Counted from the stretch's first letter, positions 34,392 through 44,373 are shown. The stretch: 55,688 bases of DNA from Lentisphaeria bacterium UBA7640 (GCA_002483765.1 DLIO01000114.1:21197-76884); one strand, 5' to 3'. Translations and numbers: made by a program. The notes: a model not told the origin generated them from the sequence alone.

Positions 34392-36038
34392 TTATATCTT
34401 TTTTTGAATAATAGTATCGACAAAGTCGAGTTGTGGATTCAGTTCGGGGTAATCGGCATTATAATGCAATCCCCTGCTCTCTTTACGGCTCATCGCTGAA
34501 TCAATGATGATCTCAGCCACACAAGCGATATTACGCAATTCTAGGAGGTCACGACTGACTAAAAAATCCCAATAAAATCTTTCAATTTCAGAACGCAGCA
34601 ACTGAATACGTGCTTTTGCGCGCTCCAAACGGCGATTAGTACGAAAAATTCCAACGTAGTCCCACATGAAACGACGCAACTCTTCCCAGTTATGGGAAAT
34701 CACGACCATTTCGTCAGAGTTTTGCGCATTACCGCAACTCCAAGCCGGACATTGATCGGCAGAACGACTGGCCACTAAACTGTCTCGATTATCCATTATA
34801 TGTTTGGCGAGAAAACGCGGCACCACCAAGGCTTCAAGTAAACTATTGCTGGCTAAACGATTAGCGCCGTGCAAACCAGTGCAAGCAACCTCCCCCACCG
34901 CGTACAAACCGCGCATGCCAGTGAAACCGTTGACATCAGTACGAACTCCGCCACATGAATAGTGTTCAGCAGGAACCACTGGAATCAGATCTTTGGACAT
35001 ATTGATATCAGCTTCAAGACATTTGGCAAAAATATTAGGAAAACGACGTTTCAAAGTTGCTTCACTATGATGCCGAATATCGAGAAAAACACACTCCTCG
35101 CCGCGGCGTTTCATTTCGCCATCAATAGCGCGCGCAACCACATCGCGCGGCGCTAAACTTTTCATCGGGTGATAAGCATCCATAAATTCTACCATTTTTC
35201 CGCTGGCATCGCGACATTTAAGAATAGCGCCCTCGCCTCGCACTGCTTCACTAATCAAGAATGAATTAATTTTAGGGTGATATAAAATAGTTGGATGAAA
35301 CTGGATAAATTCCATATTGGCAATCGGCAAACCAGCGCGGTAACACATCGCCAAACCATCGCCACAGGCAATATCATCATTACTGGTATATAAATAAACT
35401 TTGCCAGGGCTACCACTCGCGATAGTCGTGCTTATCGCCAAAAATGTTTTAATTGAGTTGCCTTGATGATCGAGAACATAAACCCCAAGACATTGATCTT
35501 CGCACTTCAAGCCGATACGACGTTTAGTAATCAAGTCTATCGCCATATGATTTTCTAAAATCTCAATATTGGGATGAGTCTGGCATGAGGCCACCAAAGC
35601 GCGTTGAACCTCCGCACCAGTCACGTCTCCGGAATGAAGCACGCGACGCTTGTGATGCCCACCTTCGCGCCCTAAATCAAGTTCGTCACGCTGGCTCGAT
35701 GCGCCAAGTTCTCCACGAGTCGTAAAACGGGTTCCACGGCCAATCAGTTCTTTCAGAGCATCTGGCCCTGCTTCAATAATGGTGCGGGCGACTTCTTCAT
35801 TGCACAGTCTTCCGCCAGCCTCCAGAGTATCAGCGATGTGTTCATCAAATGTATCCTGATCGTCCCAAACACAAGCAATCCCGCCTTGCGCCAATTTGGT
35901 ATTACAATCGTCGAAAAGAGATTTGGTAACGACTGTAACCTTTTCGCCAGCTTCAGCCAGTTGTAACGCAGTTGATAATCCTGCCAATCCGCTGCCGATT
36001 ATCAAATGGCCAACTTCGCTAACTGCTTCTATCTTCAT
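34392..36038 (-). CDS. nadB: L-aspartate oxidase
   Basis: A 548-residue flavoenzyme that oxidises L-aspartate to iminoaspartate, the first step of de novo NAD synthesis. The FAD-binding motif is IIGSGLAGLSTALQLAEAG at 13-31, then KLAQGGIACVW; HSGDVTGAEV, EFIQFHPT and the CTGLHGANRLASNSLLEALV segment are conserved. At 548 residues it is full length. It is divergent from nadE (NAD synthase) across a 240-nt gap, so two NAD genes share a control region; nadA and nadC are not in the window. Confidence 0.95.
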   Translation of the reverse strand: MKIEAVSEVGHLIIGSGLAGLSTALQLAEAGEKVTVVTKSLFDDCNTKLAQGGIACVWDDQDTFDEHIADTLEAGGRLCNEEVARTIIEAGPDALKELIGRGTRFTTRGELGASSQRDELDLGREGGHHKRRVLHSGDVTGAEVQRALVASCQTHPNIEILENHMAIDLITKRRIGLKCEDQCLGVYVLDHQGNSIKTFLAISTTIASGSPGKVYLYTSNDDIACGDGLAMCYRAGLPIANMEFIQFHPTILYHPKINSFLISEAVRGEGAILKCRDASGKMVEFMDAYHPMKSLAPRDVVARAIDGEMKRRGEECVFLDIRHHSEATLKRRFPNIFAKCLEADINMSKDLIPVVPAEHYSCGGVRTDVNGFTGMRGLYAVGEVACTGLHGANRLASNSLLEALVVPRFLAKHIMDNRDSLVASRSADQCPAWSCGNAQNSDEMVVISHNWEELRRFMWDYVGIFRTNRRLERAKARIQLLRSEIERFYWDFLVSRDLLELRNIACVAEIIIDSAMSRKESRGLHYNADYPELNPQLDFVDTIIQKKI

Positions 36039-36282
36039 AAAACTTGTCCGTTTAAAATTATAATTATAAAAGTTATAAATTACATCTCTTCACCGAAAAT
36101 TCAACGTCAAAAACTGTATTATCTACTTGATTATAAAGCTAGTTGCGTTAGTATTCCATCATAAATTTAGTGGACATTCTGGACATGAACATACAGCAGG
36201 ACTTGATTACTATTTTTATTAACTTAAATTAAGGGATGTAAAAATAATCGACCCGTAACTGTTGTTCAAGGAAATTATAATT

Positions 36283-38208
36283 ATGTTTGGTTTTTATCGT
36301 ATAGCCGCCGCCGTTCCAGTATTGAAAGTTGGTTCTACCTCATTCAATGCTGCCCAAATACTTGAACTTTACGAACAAGCCTCCTCCGAAGCTGATGCCG
36401 CTGCCGTGGTGTTCCCTGAACTCTCAATCACAGGCTACTCATGTGGCGACCTCTTTTTCCAAGAATGCCTGCTCAATGCTGCTCAAAATGAAGCTATAAA
36501 ATTAGCCAAGCGCTCCAACCACACTATTATGATTTTCGGCATGCCGTTGGCTTTCCGTGATGCAATCTATAACACTGCGGTGGTTGCGCAAAATGGTACT
36601 ATTCGCGGCATTGTCCCAAAATCATTTTTGCCAAATCATCGCGAATTTTACGAAAAACGCCACTTCACCTCTGGATTAAAACTAAACAATGAAATCGTGG
36701 CATTCGGCAACGAGAAAATTCCATTCGGTACCGACCTAATATTTGAATACGATGAAACTTTTTCGTTCGGAATCGAAATTTGCGAAGACCTGTGGGGCGT
36801 AATCCCACCTAGTTCCAGCCTTGCGCTTGGCGGCGCAAAAGTAATTTTCAATTTATCCGCTGGCACCGGTTTGACTGGGAAATCGGCTTATCGTCGTGAG
36901 TTATTAAAACAACAAAGCGCGCGTTGCATGGTAGCCTACGCTATGGCTTCAGCTGGAGTCCATGAATCGACTACTGACTGTGTATTCAGTGGACATTCAA
37001 TGATTGCCGAAAACGGGCGACTAGCGGCTGAAAATGACCGCTTCAACCGCAAAAACAATATTATTTTTGCAGATGTTGACCTGCAACGTCTGCGTGCCGT
37101 GCGCCGTTCTAACAGCTTTTTTAACGACTGCGTCATGAATAGTAAAAAAGAGCTGCGCCGTATTGCATTAGACAATGTTGTAGTTTCACCTGACCTGAAG
37201 TTTTCACACCTGCCAGCCACGCCATTCATCCCAGACAATCCTGAACAGATTTCCGAACGTTGCCGTGAGATCGTTGATATTCAAGCGGCAGCATTGGCAA
37301 AGCGACTTGAGCATATCGGTTCAGCCAAAGTAGTCATCGGAATTTCAGGCGGTTTAGATTCTACTCTAGCACTTTTGGCAACAATTGAAGCCTGTGCCGT
37401 GCTTGAACGCCCCACCTCCGACATCATTGCGGTCACCATGCCAGGCTTCGGAACGACTGACCGAACCTACCAAAATGCGCTCAAACTCTGTTCGTGGCTT
37501 AAAACAACCACGATTGAAATAGATATAAAACCTTCCTGCCTACAACATTTTTCCGACATCGGGCACGACCCGCAACTTATTGATACCACCTATGAAAATG
37601 TTCAAGCGCGCGAACGAACTCGCATTCTAATGAATCTAGCCAATAAACATCGTGGCATTGTCATCGGCACTGGTGATTTGTCAGAGATCGCTTTGGGTTG
37701 GAGCACTTTCAATGGCGACCATATGTCGATGTACTCGATCAACTGTTCAGTGCCAAAAACCCTGATCCGCTTATTAATTACTGAAATTGCTAAAAATAGC
37801 GCTCCGGAACTGGCAAATATTCTCCGCGATATTGTCGCCACTCCAGTCACCCCAGAACTCCTGCCGCCGACTGCTGGTGGCGAAATAAAACAAGACACTG
37901 AATCACTGATCGGCCCATATGAATTGCATGATTTTTTCCTGTGGCATTTCATCAAGTATGGTACCGAACCGGCGAAATTACAATATTTAGCGGCTCACGT
38001 TTTCAAGGATAAATACGACAACGAAACCATCGCCCGCTGGCTAAAGGTATTTTTGGAACGCTTCTTCCAAAATCAGTTCAAGCGCAACTGTATGCCTGAC
38101 GGCCCTAAAATTGGCTCCATCGCTTTATCGCCACGCACGGACTGGCGTATGCCTTCTGACGCTGTCGCTACCGAGTGGCTAGCTGCGAGAAACTCAACCA
38201 CAGATTAA
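36283..38208 (+). CDS. nadE: Glutamine-dependent NAD+ synthase
   Basis: A 641-residue two-domain enzyme converting deamido-NAD to NAD with glutamine. The N-terminal nitrilase-type glutaminase has the triad E46 (FPELS), K113 (VPKSF) and C167 (EICEDLW). The C-terminal synthetase has the ATP-pyrophosphatase loop SGGLDSTL near 356-363 and GTGDLSEIALGW. The length matches the long bacterial form. I start at MFGFYRI, with AAGGA upstream; a TTG seven codons earlier is possible. Divergent from nadB. Confidence 0.95.
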   Translation: MFGFYRIAAAVPVLKVGSTSFNAAQILELYEQASSEADAAAVVFPELSITGYSCGDLFFQECLLNAAQNEAIKLAKRSNHTIMIFGMPLAFRDAIYNTAVVAQNGTIRGIVPKSFLPNHREFYEKRHFTSGLKLNNEIVAFGNEKIPFGTDLIFEYDETFSFGIEICEDLWGVIPPSSSLALGGAKVIFNLSAGTGLTGKSAYRRELLKQQSARCMVAYAMASAGVHESTTDCVFSGHSMIAENGRLAAENDRFNRKNNIIFADVDLQRLRAVRRSNSFFNDCVMNSKKELRRIALDNVVVSPDLKFSHLPATPFIPDNPEQISERCREIVDIQAAALAKRLEHIGSAKVVIGISGGLDSTLALLATIEACAVLERPTSDIIAVTMPGFGTTDRTYQNALKLCSWLKTTTIEIDIKPSCLQHFSDIGHDPQLIDTTYENVQARERTRILMNLANKHRGIVIGTGDLSEIALGWSTFNGDHMSMYSINCSVPKTLIRLLITEIAKNSAPELANILRDIVATPVTPELLPPTAGGEIKQDTESLIGPYELHDFFLWHFIKYGTEPAKLQYLAAHVFKDKYDNETIARWLKVFLERFFQNQFKRNCMPDGPKIGSIALSPRTDWRMPSDAVATEWLAARNSTTD

Positions 38209-38260
38209 GCCAAAATAAAACCTCAAGAACCGTCCTGACAAATGATATAATTCGGCAACC

Positions 38261-38293
38261 TAATTCACGCGCGCATAATGCGCGCGCGAATTA
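38261..38293. repeat. GC-rich intergenic palindrome, copy 6
   Basis: A 33-nt inverted repeat with left arm TAATTCACGCGCGCAT, central A and right arm ATGCGCGCGCGAATTA. It is identical to copy 3, nearly 29 kb away. It lies 52 nt past nadE. Confidence 0.92.
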
Positions 38294-38381
38294 AAGGCAT
38301 AAGTTACGCGATAAAACATCTTCAACTGTATGCCGTGACGGCCATATTTCCTTAGGACGCAAAACTTGAATTTTCATCCCT

Positions 38382-38579
38382 TTATTTCTGGAACATTTTG
38401 AGCGTTGCGGTTGCGGCTTTGTGACCTTGTATTGCCGCCTTGACATGCCAAATCTTTCCCGCGTTATAATCGACCGCTGTACCTCTTCCTGCATAATACA
38501 TTATTGCCAGCGAAAACTGGGCCTCGGCATCACCTTGTATTGCGGCTTTCAGAAATAAATCAAATGCTTTTTTGTCGAG
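38382..38579 (-). pseudogene. Sel1-repeat protein, 3' fragment
   Basis: Reading the minus strand gives LDKKAFDLFLKAAIQGDAEA, then QFSLAIMYYAGRGTAVDYN and WHVKAAIQGHKAATATL, ending at a stop. This is one and a half Sel1-type (TPR-like) repeats: the AAxQGxxxAQxxLxxMYxxGxG pattern is clear. An in-frame stop and no start codon precede it, so it is the tail of a lost gene. Confidence 0.75.
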
Positions 38580-38826
38580 TTATCATAAGACGATTCTTAC
38601 TTTTAATTTTTAGGCAATACGACGACATCAACCTTTTTCCCATTCCCTCATTTGTGACCATTCGTGACATTCGTGGATAAAATCCCATTCCAAGATTCGG
38701 ATGCTGGTGCACGGTTATTCGACATAGTTCAGGGTTTGTGCTCCATAACCGGTTTCGCTTCCTTCGCTTACGAATAACAACTTTGTGCTCTATAAAAACA
38801 AAGTCGGAGCTGGGCTTCGCGTTTCT

Positions 38827-39750
38827 TCAGGTTTTCGCCCTAAAAGAGTATTCAAATTTGGTTAGTTTTTCTGATTCCGTCCATAGCCTTTTGGCGATTT
38901 CTTGATTATTTGAAAGCTTGCTGCTATCCACGTTTACCGGTTCACCTTTCCATTCCTGCCAACCGCTGGGGCCAATATAATCGCCACCTTGAATATTGTT
39001 GCAAAGTGCAGCGCATTGTATGGTTTTAGCGCCGTTTTCTGGCGATTGCACCATAATAGCTCTCATTAGGCCGCCAAACAATAAAATTATCCACTTGGGA
39101 ACATATCTAAATAAATGGGTGCTCGATATGCCAGGATGCGCCGCCACTGAAAGTACCTTGCTACCCGATTTGTCCAACCTACGCTGTAATTCTTTTGCAA
39201 ATATCAAACAAGCGAGTTTGCTTTGACTATAGGCCGCAAACGCAGAATATTTTCTCTTAAAATTAAGGTCGTTAAAATGGATTTTTCCACTCCTATGGGC
39301 AATGCTAGCAAGCGAAATCACTCTTGAACCGGGAGTTTTTTCAAGCAAGGAGAGTAGCAGCCCCGTCAACAAAAAATGCCCGAGATAATTCACCCCCAAC
39401 TGACTTTCGAAATCGTCTTCGGTCAATTCATACGGTGGCATCATAATGCCAGCGTTGTTGATCAGCAGATCCAGATGTTCATGACGTTGCCGGTATTCGT
39501 CAGCAAAAATGCGCACGGAGCTGAGTTTGCTCAAATCGAGATGCATCAGTTCCAAGTTGGCCTCTGGCACTCTGCGGATAATTCTTTTAAGAGCTTTATC
39601 GCCCTTCTCTAGGCTACGGCAGGCCATCACCACTCTCATTCCTGTTTTACTCAGTGCAAGTGTGGTTTGAAAACCCAGACCATCATTGGCTCCAGTTACT
39701 ATGGCAATTCGGCCATTTTGCGAAGGTATTTCATTAATATCAAATTTCAT
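38827..39750 (-). CDS. Short-chain dehydrogenase/reductase (retinol-dehydrogenase-like)
   Basis: A 307-residue SDR. The cofactor motif TGANDGLG is at 19-26, NNAG near 94-97, the catalytic serine is in SLASIAH and YSQSK near 175 holds the Tyr/Lys pair; AAHPGISST follows. The residues after strand 2 (ACRSLEKG) suggest NADP preference. The sequence style matches the retinol dehydrogenase/WW-oxidoreductase group often seen singly in bacteria. Substrate unknown. Isolated by long gaps on both sides. Confidence 0.88.
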   Translation of the reverse strand: MKFDINEIPSQNGRIAIVTGANDGLGFQTTLALSKTGMRVVMACRSLEKGDKALKRIIRRVPEANLELMHLDLSKLSSVRIFADEYRQRHEHLDLLINNAGIMMPPYELTEDDFESQLGVNYLGHFLLTGLLLSLLEKTPGSRVISLASIAHRSGKIHFNDLNFKRKYSAFAAYSQSKLACLIFAKELQRRLDKSGSKVLSVAAHPGISSTHLFRYVPKWIILLFGGLMRAIMVQSPENGAKTIQCAALCNNIQGGDYIGPSGWQEWKGEPVNVDSSKLSNNQEIAKRLWTESEKLTKFEYSFRAKT

Positions 39751-39894
39751 TTAGATTGCTTTTGTTTTTAAAGTTAAATAATTAAAGGCGTAATTGATCT
39801 ACTAATGCCGTAGTTCTCATATTTTCTCGTCCCACGGTACGCCACCAATTTTACGATCATATTTATAGCAAATATTATTCATAACTAGAGTTTC

Positions 39895-39927
39895 TAATTC
39901 ACGCGCGCATAATGCGCGCGCTAATTT
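39895..39927. repeat. GC-rich intergenic palindrome, copy 7
   Basis: A 33-nt inverted repeat: TAATTCACGCGCGCAT, central A, ATGCGCGCGCTAATTT. It lies 56 nt past the der stop, in the gap before the SDR gene. Confidence 0.9.
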
Positions 39928-39982
39928 AGAACTCAAATTAGAATTTTCAAAACCGGTAATAATGACTCAAGCTTGGCATAGT

Positions 39983-41512
39983 TTATTTCCCGCGACTTCT
40001 GCGGGTATTTTCTTTGCCTTTCGGCTTGCTGCGGCTAGCGGTTTTAGTTTTGGAAGTGCGGTTCACAGGTTTTCTGGTCGCGCGTTCGGCGCGTGCACTT
40101 TTGGGCTTTGAACGAACAGTATGGAAACTTGCTATCGACTTTGGCCGTGGTCTCAATTCAATGTCGATAGGCAGACCGGTGAAGTCAAAAGCGTTACGCA
40201 GATAATTGCGCAAATACGCTAAATAGTTGTCCGTACAGAGTTCTTTGCGATTTATAAACAGCAGAAAACGTGGTGGATTGTTGCCAGTCATCGTGGCGTA
40301 GAAGAAACGCAACGTCGAGGTGGAGGAACTCGGCGGAGCGTTGCGTTCAAACGCATCATTGACGACACGATTCAGCACTGCGGTTGGAACTTTGACCAGC
40401 AATTGCGCACGAACTTCGCCAATGCGATCCAGTAGACCACGGATGTTAGTTTTCTTCAGTGCACTAATAAACTCGACCGGCGCGTATTCCATTCCGGGCA
40501 ACGTATAACGCAATTCATCAACCAAAGCTGCTCTGGCGGTATCTGAACAGGTGTCGTATTTATTGGCAGCAACAATACAGGCTTTGCGGGATTTTTGGAT
40601 AATGCTAGAGATTTTTCGATCTTGTGCAGTTAAACCAGTTGGCGATGCTTCAGCCATGAAGATCACGAGGTCTGAGCGACGAATCGCCTCGGTAACTCGC
40701 ATTGCGCTGAACACCTCAACTGCGGTATCGACTTTGGAACGTCGCCGCAAACCGGCAGTATCGATTAATTGGGCAGGAATAATCTCTTCACCACAACGGA
40801 TCGCAACATCAATATCAATGGAATCGCGGGTCGTTCCGGGAATATCGCTCACCATAACGCGTTCTTCACCAAGCAAACAATTCACTAATGATGATTTACC
40901 GACGTTCGGACGGCCAACAACCGCGATTTTAAAGGGCTCAGATTTTTCTGGAATTTCAGAATCCTCTGGAGCGGCAATATTGCCCAGAAGGTTATCCAAC
41001 AAATTGCCAATACCACGACGATGCAACGCAGAAACCGCAAAGACCTTTTTGAAACCGAGTTTCATAAATGCGTCTGTTTCTTTGTCTAATTCCTGATTGT
41101 CGGACTTAGTGGCAACCATCATGATCGGTTTACCGGAGGCGCGCAATTTGGCAGTTACCTCTTCATCCAAACCCGTGACTCCCTCTTGGGCGTCTGCAAC
41201 TAACAGCAAGATGTCAGCGTCTGCCACGGCAGCTTCAACCTGAACGGCTATGCGCTTATCCCAGGCATCAGTAGTGCGTGACGAAAAACCGCCTAAGCCA
41301 CCGGTATCGATTAATAAAAAATTGCGGCCGTGCCATGAAACTGGCGCCGCCAAGCGATCACGGGTCACGCCACTTTGTTCATGAACAATGGACAAACGCC
41401 GTCCGATAATAGCATTAAACAATGCCGATTTGCCGACATTGGAGCGTCCTACGATCGCCACCGTTGGCAAACGGACTTCATAGTTAGGTTTATTTTCTTC
41501 GTTTTGAGTCAT
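39983..41512 (-). CDS. der: Ribosome-assembly GTPase Der (EngA)
   Basis: A 509-residue protein with two GTPase domains in tandem: P-loops GRSNVGKS at 22-29 and GRPNVGKS near 202, with DTGG/DTAG and TKSD/NKYD motifs. A C-terminal KH-like domain follows. Der assists 50S subunit assembly. The protein is somewhat longer than usual because of a basic C-terminal tail rich in Arg, Lys and Ser from about 465. The start overlaps the end of the upstream HD-domain gene by 23 nt. Confidence 0.96.
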   Translation of the reverse strand: MTQNEENKPNYEVRLPTVAIVGRSNVGKSALFNAIIGRRLSIVHEQSGVTRDRLAAPVSWHGRNFLLIDTGGLGGFSSRTTDAWDKRIAVQVEAAVADADILLLVADAQEGVTGLDEEVTAKLRASGKPIMMVATKSDNQELDKETDAFMKLGFKKVFAVSALHRRGIGNLLDNLLGNIAAPEDSEIPEKSEPFKIAVVGRPNVGKSSLVNCLLGEERVMVSDIPGTTRDSIDIDVAIRCGEEIIPAQLIDTAGLRRRSKVDTAVEVFSAMRVTEAIRRSDLVIFMAEASPTGLTAQDRKISSIIQKSRKACIVAANKYDTCSDTARAALVDELRYTLPGMEYAPVEFISALKKTNIRGLLDRIGEVRAQLLVKVPTAVLNRVVNDAFERNAPPSSSTSTLRFFYATMTGNNPPRFLLFINRKELCTDNYLAYLRNYLRNAFDFTGLPIDIELRPRPKSIASFHTVRSKPKSARAERATRKPVNRTSKTKTASRSKPKGKENTRRSRGK

Positions 41513-42272
41513 TTAAATTTTCTCCAGTCAAATGGTCGTTGAGTTGTTGACAAATATTGCTAAATTCCGGAAAATCCGGAATCAGCTTAAACATGCGTTC
41601 CATATAGTTTCGTTCAACAAAAATTTGCCGGGAACGCGGCAAATTCAAGTCATATACCCATGCCAACTGGCATAGTTTAAAGTCGTTAACGGTTTGCAGC
41701 GAAGTCATAGACACTCCCTGCCGAGCAATCAAAGCGGCGACCACGTCGGACGAAACCTCCGGTTTATCTGGCAAATCCAGCGCGACGGTTTCATGCAGTT
41801 CCGGGCGTTCGTAATAATCCAAAACGACGCTATAAATATCAATTTTATCGGCGTCACGCACTGCCTGTGCTAAAACTTGTTGGCGCAACACCTGAATCTC
41901 TGGTAATTTCGGTAAATTATGCCAGAGAATCGCGTTCAAAATTAACTCGCGCTCTTGCTCTGGTAAAAATGCTAAAAACTCCAATTCTTCAGTAATTTTA
42001 ACCGACAATGCCGCGTGATTTTCTGATTTGGCATCAGAAAAAGTGCGATACTGCCGGTACTGCTTGAAACGCCCAACGTCATGAAGCAGTCCAGCGATCT
42101 CTGCCGACCGCAAATCTTCAGCCGATTCAGAAACTGATTTCACCAGTTCAAGAGTTAACTCTGCGACTGCGAGACAATGATCACGTTTAACGATAATCAT
42201 TTGATCTTCGGCGTCATCGCCGACTAGAAAACTATCAGCGTAATTAATGAATTTTTCTTTAAATTCGCGCAT
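41490..42272 (-). CDS. HD-domain phosphohydrolase-like protein
   Basis: A 260-residue metal-dependent HD protein. Visible metal ligands are RDHCLAVAELT (His near 32), LLHDVGRFKQYR (the HD pair near 63-64) and the late aspartate in AVRDADKID near 140. Similar small HD proteins hydrolyse nucleotides or act in signalling; the specific substrate is not evident. It lies 10 nt downstream of purB and overlaps der, so it is part of a purB-HD-der operon. Confidence 0.85.
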   Translation of the reverse strand: MREFKEKFINYADSFLVGDDAEDQMIIVKRDHCLAVAELTLELVKSVSESAEDLRSAEIAGLLHDVGRFKQYRQYRTFSDAKSENHAALSVKITEELEFLAFLPEQERELILNAILWHNLPKLPEIQVLRQQVLAQAVRDADKIDIYSVVLDYYERPELHETVALDLPDKPEVSSDVVAALIARQGVSMTSLQTVNDFKLCQLAWVYDLNLPRSRQIFVERNYMERMFKLIPDFPEFSNICQQLNDHLTGENLNDSKRRK

Positions 42273-42282
42273 CTATTGCCAT

Positions 42283-43716
42283 TTAGACCTGAAGTTCGCC
42301 AGTGTCGCTGACCACATCTTTATATTTCTCCAAAACCGGCATGATTTTTTCGTTGAGAAAATCGATACATTGTTCAGGCGCGCGTCCAATGAACTCACGA
42401 GCATCAATCAGTTCATCTATGCGTTCTTTGATTACGGCAAAATGTTCGTCATTCTTAATCCGTTCAATCAAGTCGTTAGCAGCCCCTTCTTCCTTGATAC
42501 GGCGTGCCGCTTCCATCGAATGGACGCGAACAGCTTCATGCAATTCCTGACGATCGCCACCAGCCTTAACCGCAGCCATTAGGATATTTTCAGTTGCCAT
42601 GAATGGCAGTTCTTCCATGACACGCCGCGCAATCACATTCGGCCAAACTTGCAAGCCAGACGTGACATTGGCCACAGTGGATAAAATAATATCCGCAGTC
42701 AAAAATGCTTCAGGCAGTACCAGACGACGATTTGCGGAATCATCGAGAGTACGCTCAAACCATTGCGAAGAGTGGGTGTGCGCGCCGTTGATCGGCAATG
42801 ACATTAGATAACGTGACAACGAACAAACGCGCTCACTGCGCATTGGATTGCGTTTATAAGCCATCGCACTAGAGCCGACCTGACTCTTGCCGAAAGGTTC
42901 TTCAATTTCACGCAGATTGGCCAGCAAACGGATATCGCCACACATTTTGTACGCTGACTGCGCCAGACCTGAAAGAGCCGCTAAAATATTATAATCGACT
43001 TTGCGGGTGTAAGTTTGACCGCTGACATTGATTACGTTTTCAAAACCCATCGCGCTGGCAACACGTTTTTCAAGAGTTTTCACTTTCTCATGATCGCCAT
43101 TAAACAAAGCCAGGAAACTCGCTTGAGTTCCCGTTGTACCTTTGATGCTACGGAATGGAATATTCGCCATCTCGTATTCGAGCCGTTCAAAATCCATCAC
43201 AAAATCTTGAAGGTAGAGAGCAAAACGTTTGCCGACCGTGGTCAATTGCGCTGGCTGGTAATGAGTGAACCCCAAAGCTGGCATATCTTTATATTCACGC
43301 ACAAATCCCGCGAGGTTGCGGATCACTTCGAGTAGTTTTTTGCGAATAATCTCCATGCCGTCGCGCATTTGAATCAGTTCAGTGTTGTCGGTAACGTAGC
43401 AACTGGTAGCGCCAAGATGGATAATCGGCATGGCTGCAGGACATTTCAGCCCAAAGGTATGAATGTGACTCATGACGTCGTGACGGAACTCTTTCTCTTT
43501 GATTGCAGCAGTTTCGAAATCAATATCATCAAGATGTGCAGCCATCTGCGCAATTTGCTGTTCAGAAATATCCAATCCGAGTGCTTTCTCTTCGGTGGCC
43601 AGCGTCAACCATAATTTGCGCCAAGTTGAGTGTTTTTTCTGTGGCGACCAATTGAAACTCATCTCCGGACCTGCATAGCGCCCAGTCAGAGGATTCTGAT
43701 AAACTGAATAATCCAT
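42283..43716 (-). CDS. purB: Adenylosuccinate lyase
   Basis: A 477-residue lyase for two steps of purine synthesis (SAICAR and adenylosuccinate cleavage). The fumarase/aspartase-superfamily signature GSSAMAYKRNPMRSE is at about 287-301, and the catalytic-histidine segment HLGATSCYVTDNT is near 104. The N-terminus (YQNPLTGRYA, WSPQKKHSTWRKLW) and length resemble the animal-type enzyme more than E. coli PurB. It is first gene of a purB-HD-der cluster. Confidence 0.95.
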   Translation of the reverse strand: MDYSVYQNPLTGRYAGPEMSFNWSPQKKHSTWRKLWLTLATEEKALGLDISEQQIAQMAAHLDDIDFETAAIKEKEFRHDVMSHIHTFGLKCPAAMPIIHLGATSCYVTDNTELIQMRDGMEIIRKKLLEVIRNLAGFVREYKDMPALGFTHYQPAQLTTVGKRFALYLQDFVMDFERLEYEMANIPFRSIKGTTGTQASFLALFNGDHEKVKTLEKRVASAMGFENVINVSGQTYTRKVDYNILAALSGLAQSAYKMCGDIRLLANLREIEEPFGKSQVGSSAMAYKRNPMRSERVCSLSRYLMSLPINGAHTHSSQWFERTLDDSANRRLVLPEAFLTADIILSTVANVTSGLQVWPNVIARRVMEELPFMATENILMAAVKAGGDRQELHEAVRVHSMEAARRIKEEGAANDLIERIKNDEHFAVIKERIDELIDAREFIGRAPEQCIDFLNEKIMPVLEKYKDVVSDTGELQV

Positions 43717-43842
43717 GAAGCAAAACCTTATATTTGTGTGGTTAATATTTGTAATTTTAGTGGCAAGCCTTAAATTTTCCCATACCGACTATCTATAAAG
43801 ATAACCCGTTTACGTGAATATTAAAACAGTGTGGATGACTTA

Positions 43843-44208
43843 ATGTTGAAAAAAAGCCGTTTTGCCATAATCTTGAAAGTTGCAAACCTTGACGTTTGCC
43901 GTTCTTTTTACCAAAACATTTTAGATTTGGGTGATCCAGAGATGAACAGTAGTTTTCGAGTGGAATTCAGAACTGGCGAGGATTGTTCGCTAATTCTAGA
44001 ACAGCAAACACCGGATGAAGCTTTATCAGCTATCGATTATGAATCCCCGTTATCTTGGAAAATCAGAATTAAAAACTTAGATGAAATCAAAGAGCGTCTG
44101 CTGGATAACGGTTACGAAATGCCGTTGAAGGCTAAAGATCACAATGGTGAATTTTTGCTAGGTTGCAAAGATCCCGAAGGTAATACTTTCTATCTGCAAT
44201 CGGAGTAA
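43843..44208 (+). CDS. VOC-superfamily (glyoxalase/bleomycin-resistance-like) protein
   Basis: A 121-residue single vicinal-oxygen-chelate domain: RFAIILKVANLDVCRSFYQNIL at the start, DEIKERLLDNGYEM in the middle and CKDPEGNTFYLQ at the end, the classical strand pattern. The function could be dioxygenase, glyoxalase or drug binding. The start is taken as ATG 43843; a GTG four codons earlier is possible, and neither has a strong ribosome binding site. Confidence 0.82.
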   Translation: MLKKSRFAIILKVANLDVCRSFYQNILDLGDPEMNSSFRVEFRTGEDCSLILEQQTPDEALSAIDYESPLSWKIRIKNLDEIKERLLDNGYEMPLKAKDHNGEFLLGCKDPEGNTFYLQSE

Positions 44209-44218
44209 CTTGTTCTTT

Positions 44219-44251
44219 CAATTCGCGCGCGCATAATGCGCGCGAGAATTG
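44219..44251. repeat. GC-rich intergenic palindrome, copy 8
   Basis: A 33-nt inverted repeat: CAATTCGCGCGCGCAT, central A, ATGCGCGCGAGAATTG. It lies 11 nt past the VOC gene stop and upstream of the pepD promoter. Confidence 0.92.
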
Positions 44252-44301
44252 AGTTTAGAAGATACGCTTAAACGAAGCCATAAAAACTCAGACTCAAAAC
44301 T

Positions 44302-44331
44302 TTGATTTAGTTTGTAAAAAAAACTTAAAAT
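44302..44331 (+). promoter_or_regulatory. Predicted promoter of pepD
   Basis: TTGATT (44302-44307), an 18-nt spacer and TAAAAT (44326-44331), 42 nt before the pepD ATG. A plausible sigma-70 site by eye. Confidence 0.4.
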
Positions 44332-44373
44332 GTTATTATTAAATTTACAATAAAATGGTCAGGAACTAAAATT

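Larger units (their letters stand above)
38209..38826. other. Intergenic gap with palindrome and gene remnant
   Basis: About 620 nt between nadE and the SDR gene. It contains palindrome copy 6, a Sel1-repeat gene fragment (38382-38579) and TTCGTGG-type text near 38655-38680. Nothing else is recognisable. Confidence 0.6.

Noticed and set aside
40551..41096. 181-codon plus-strand open frame
   Set aside because: Antisense to der and without supporting signals.
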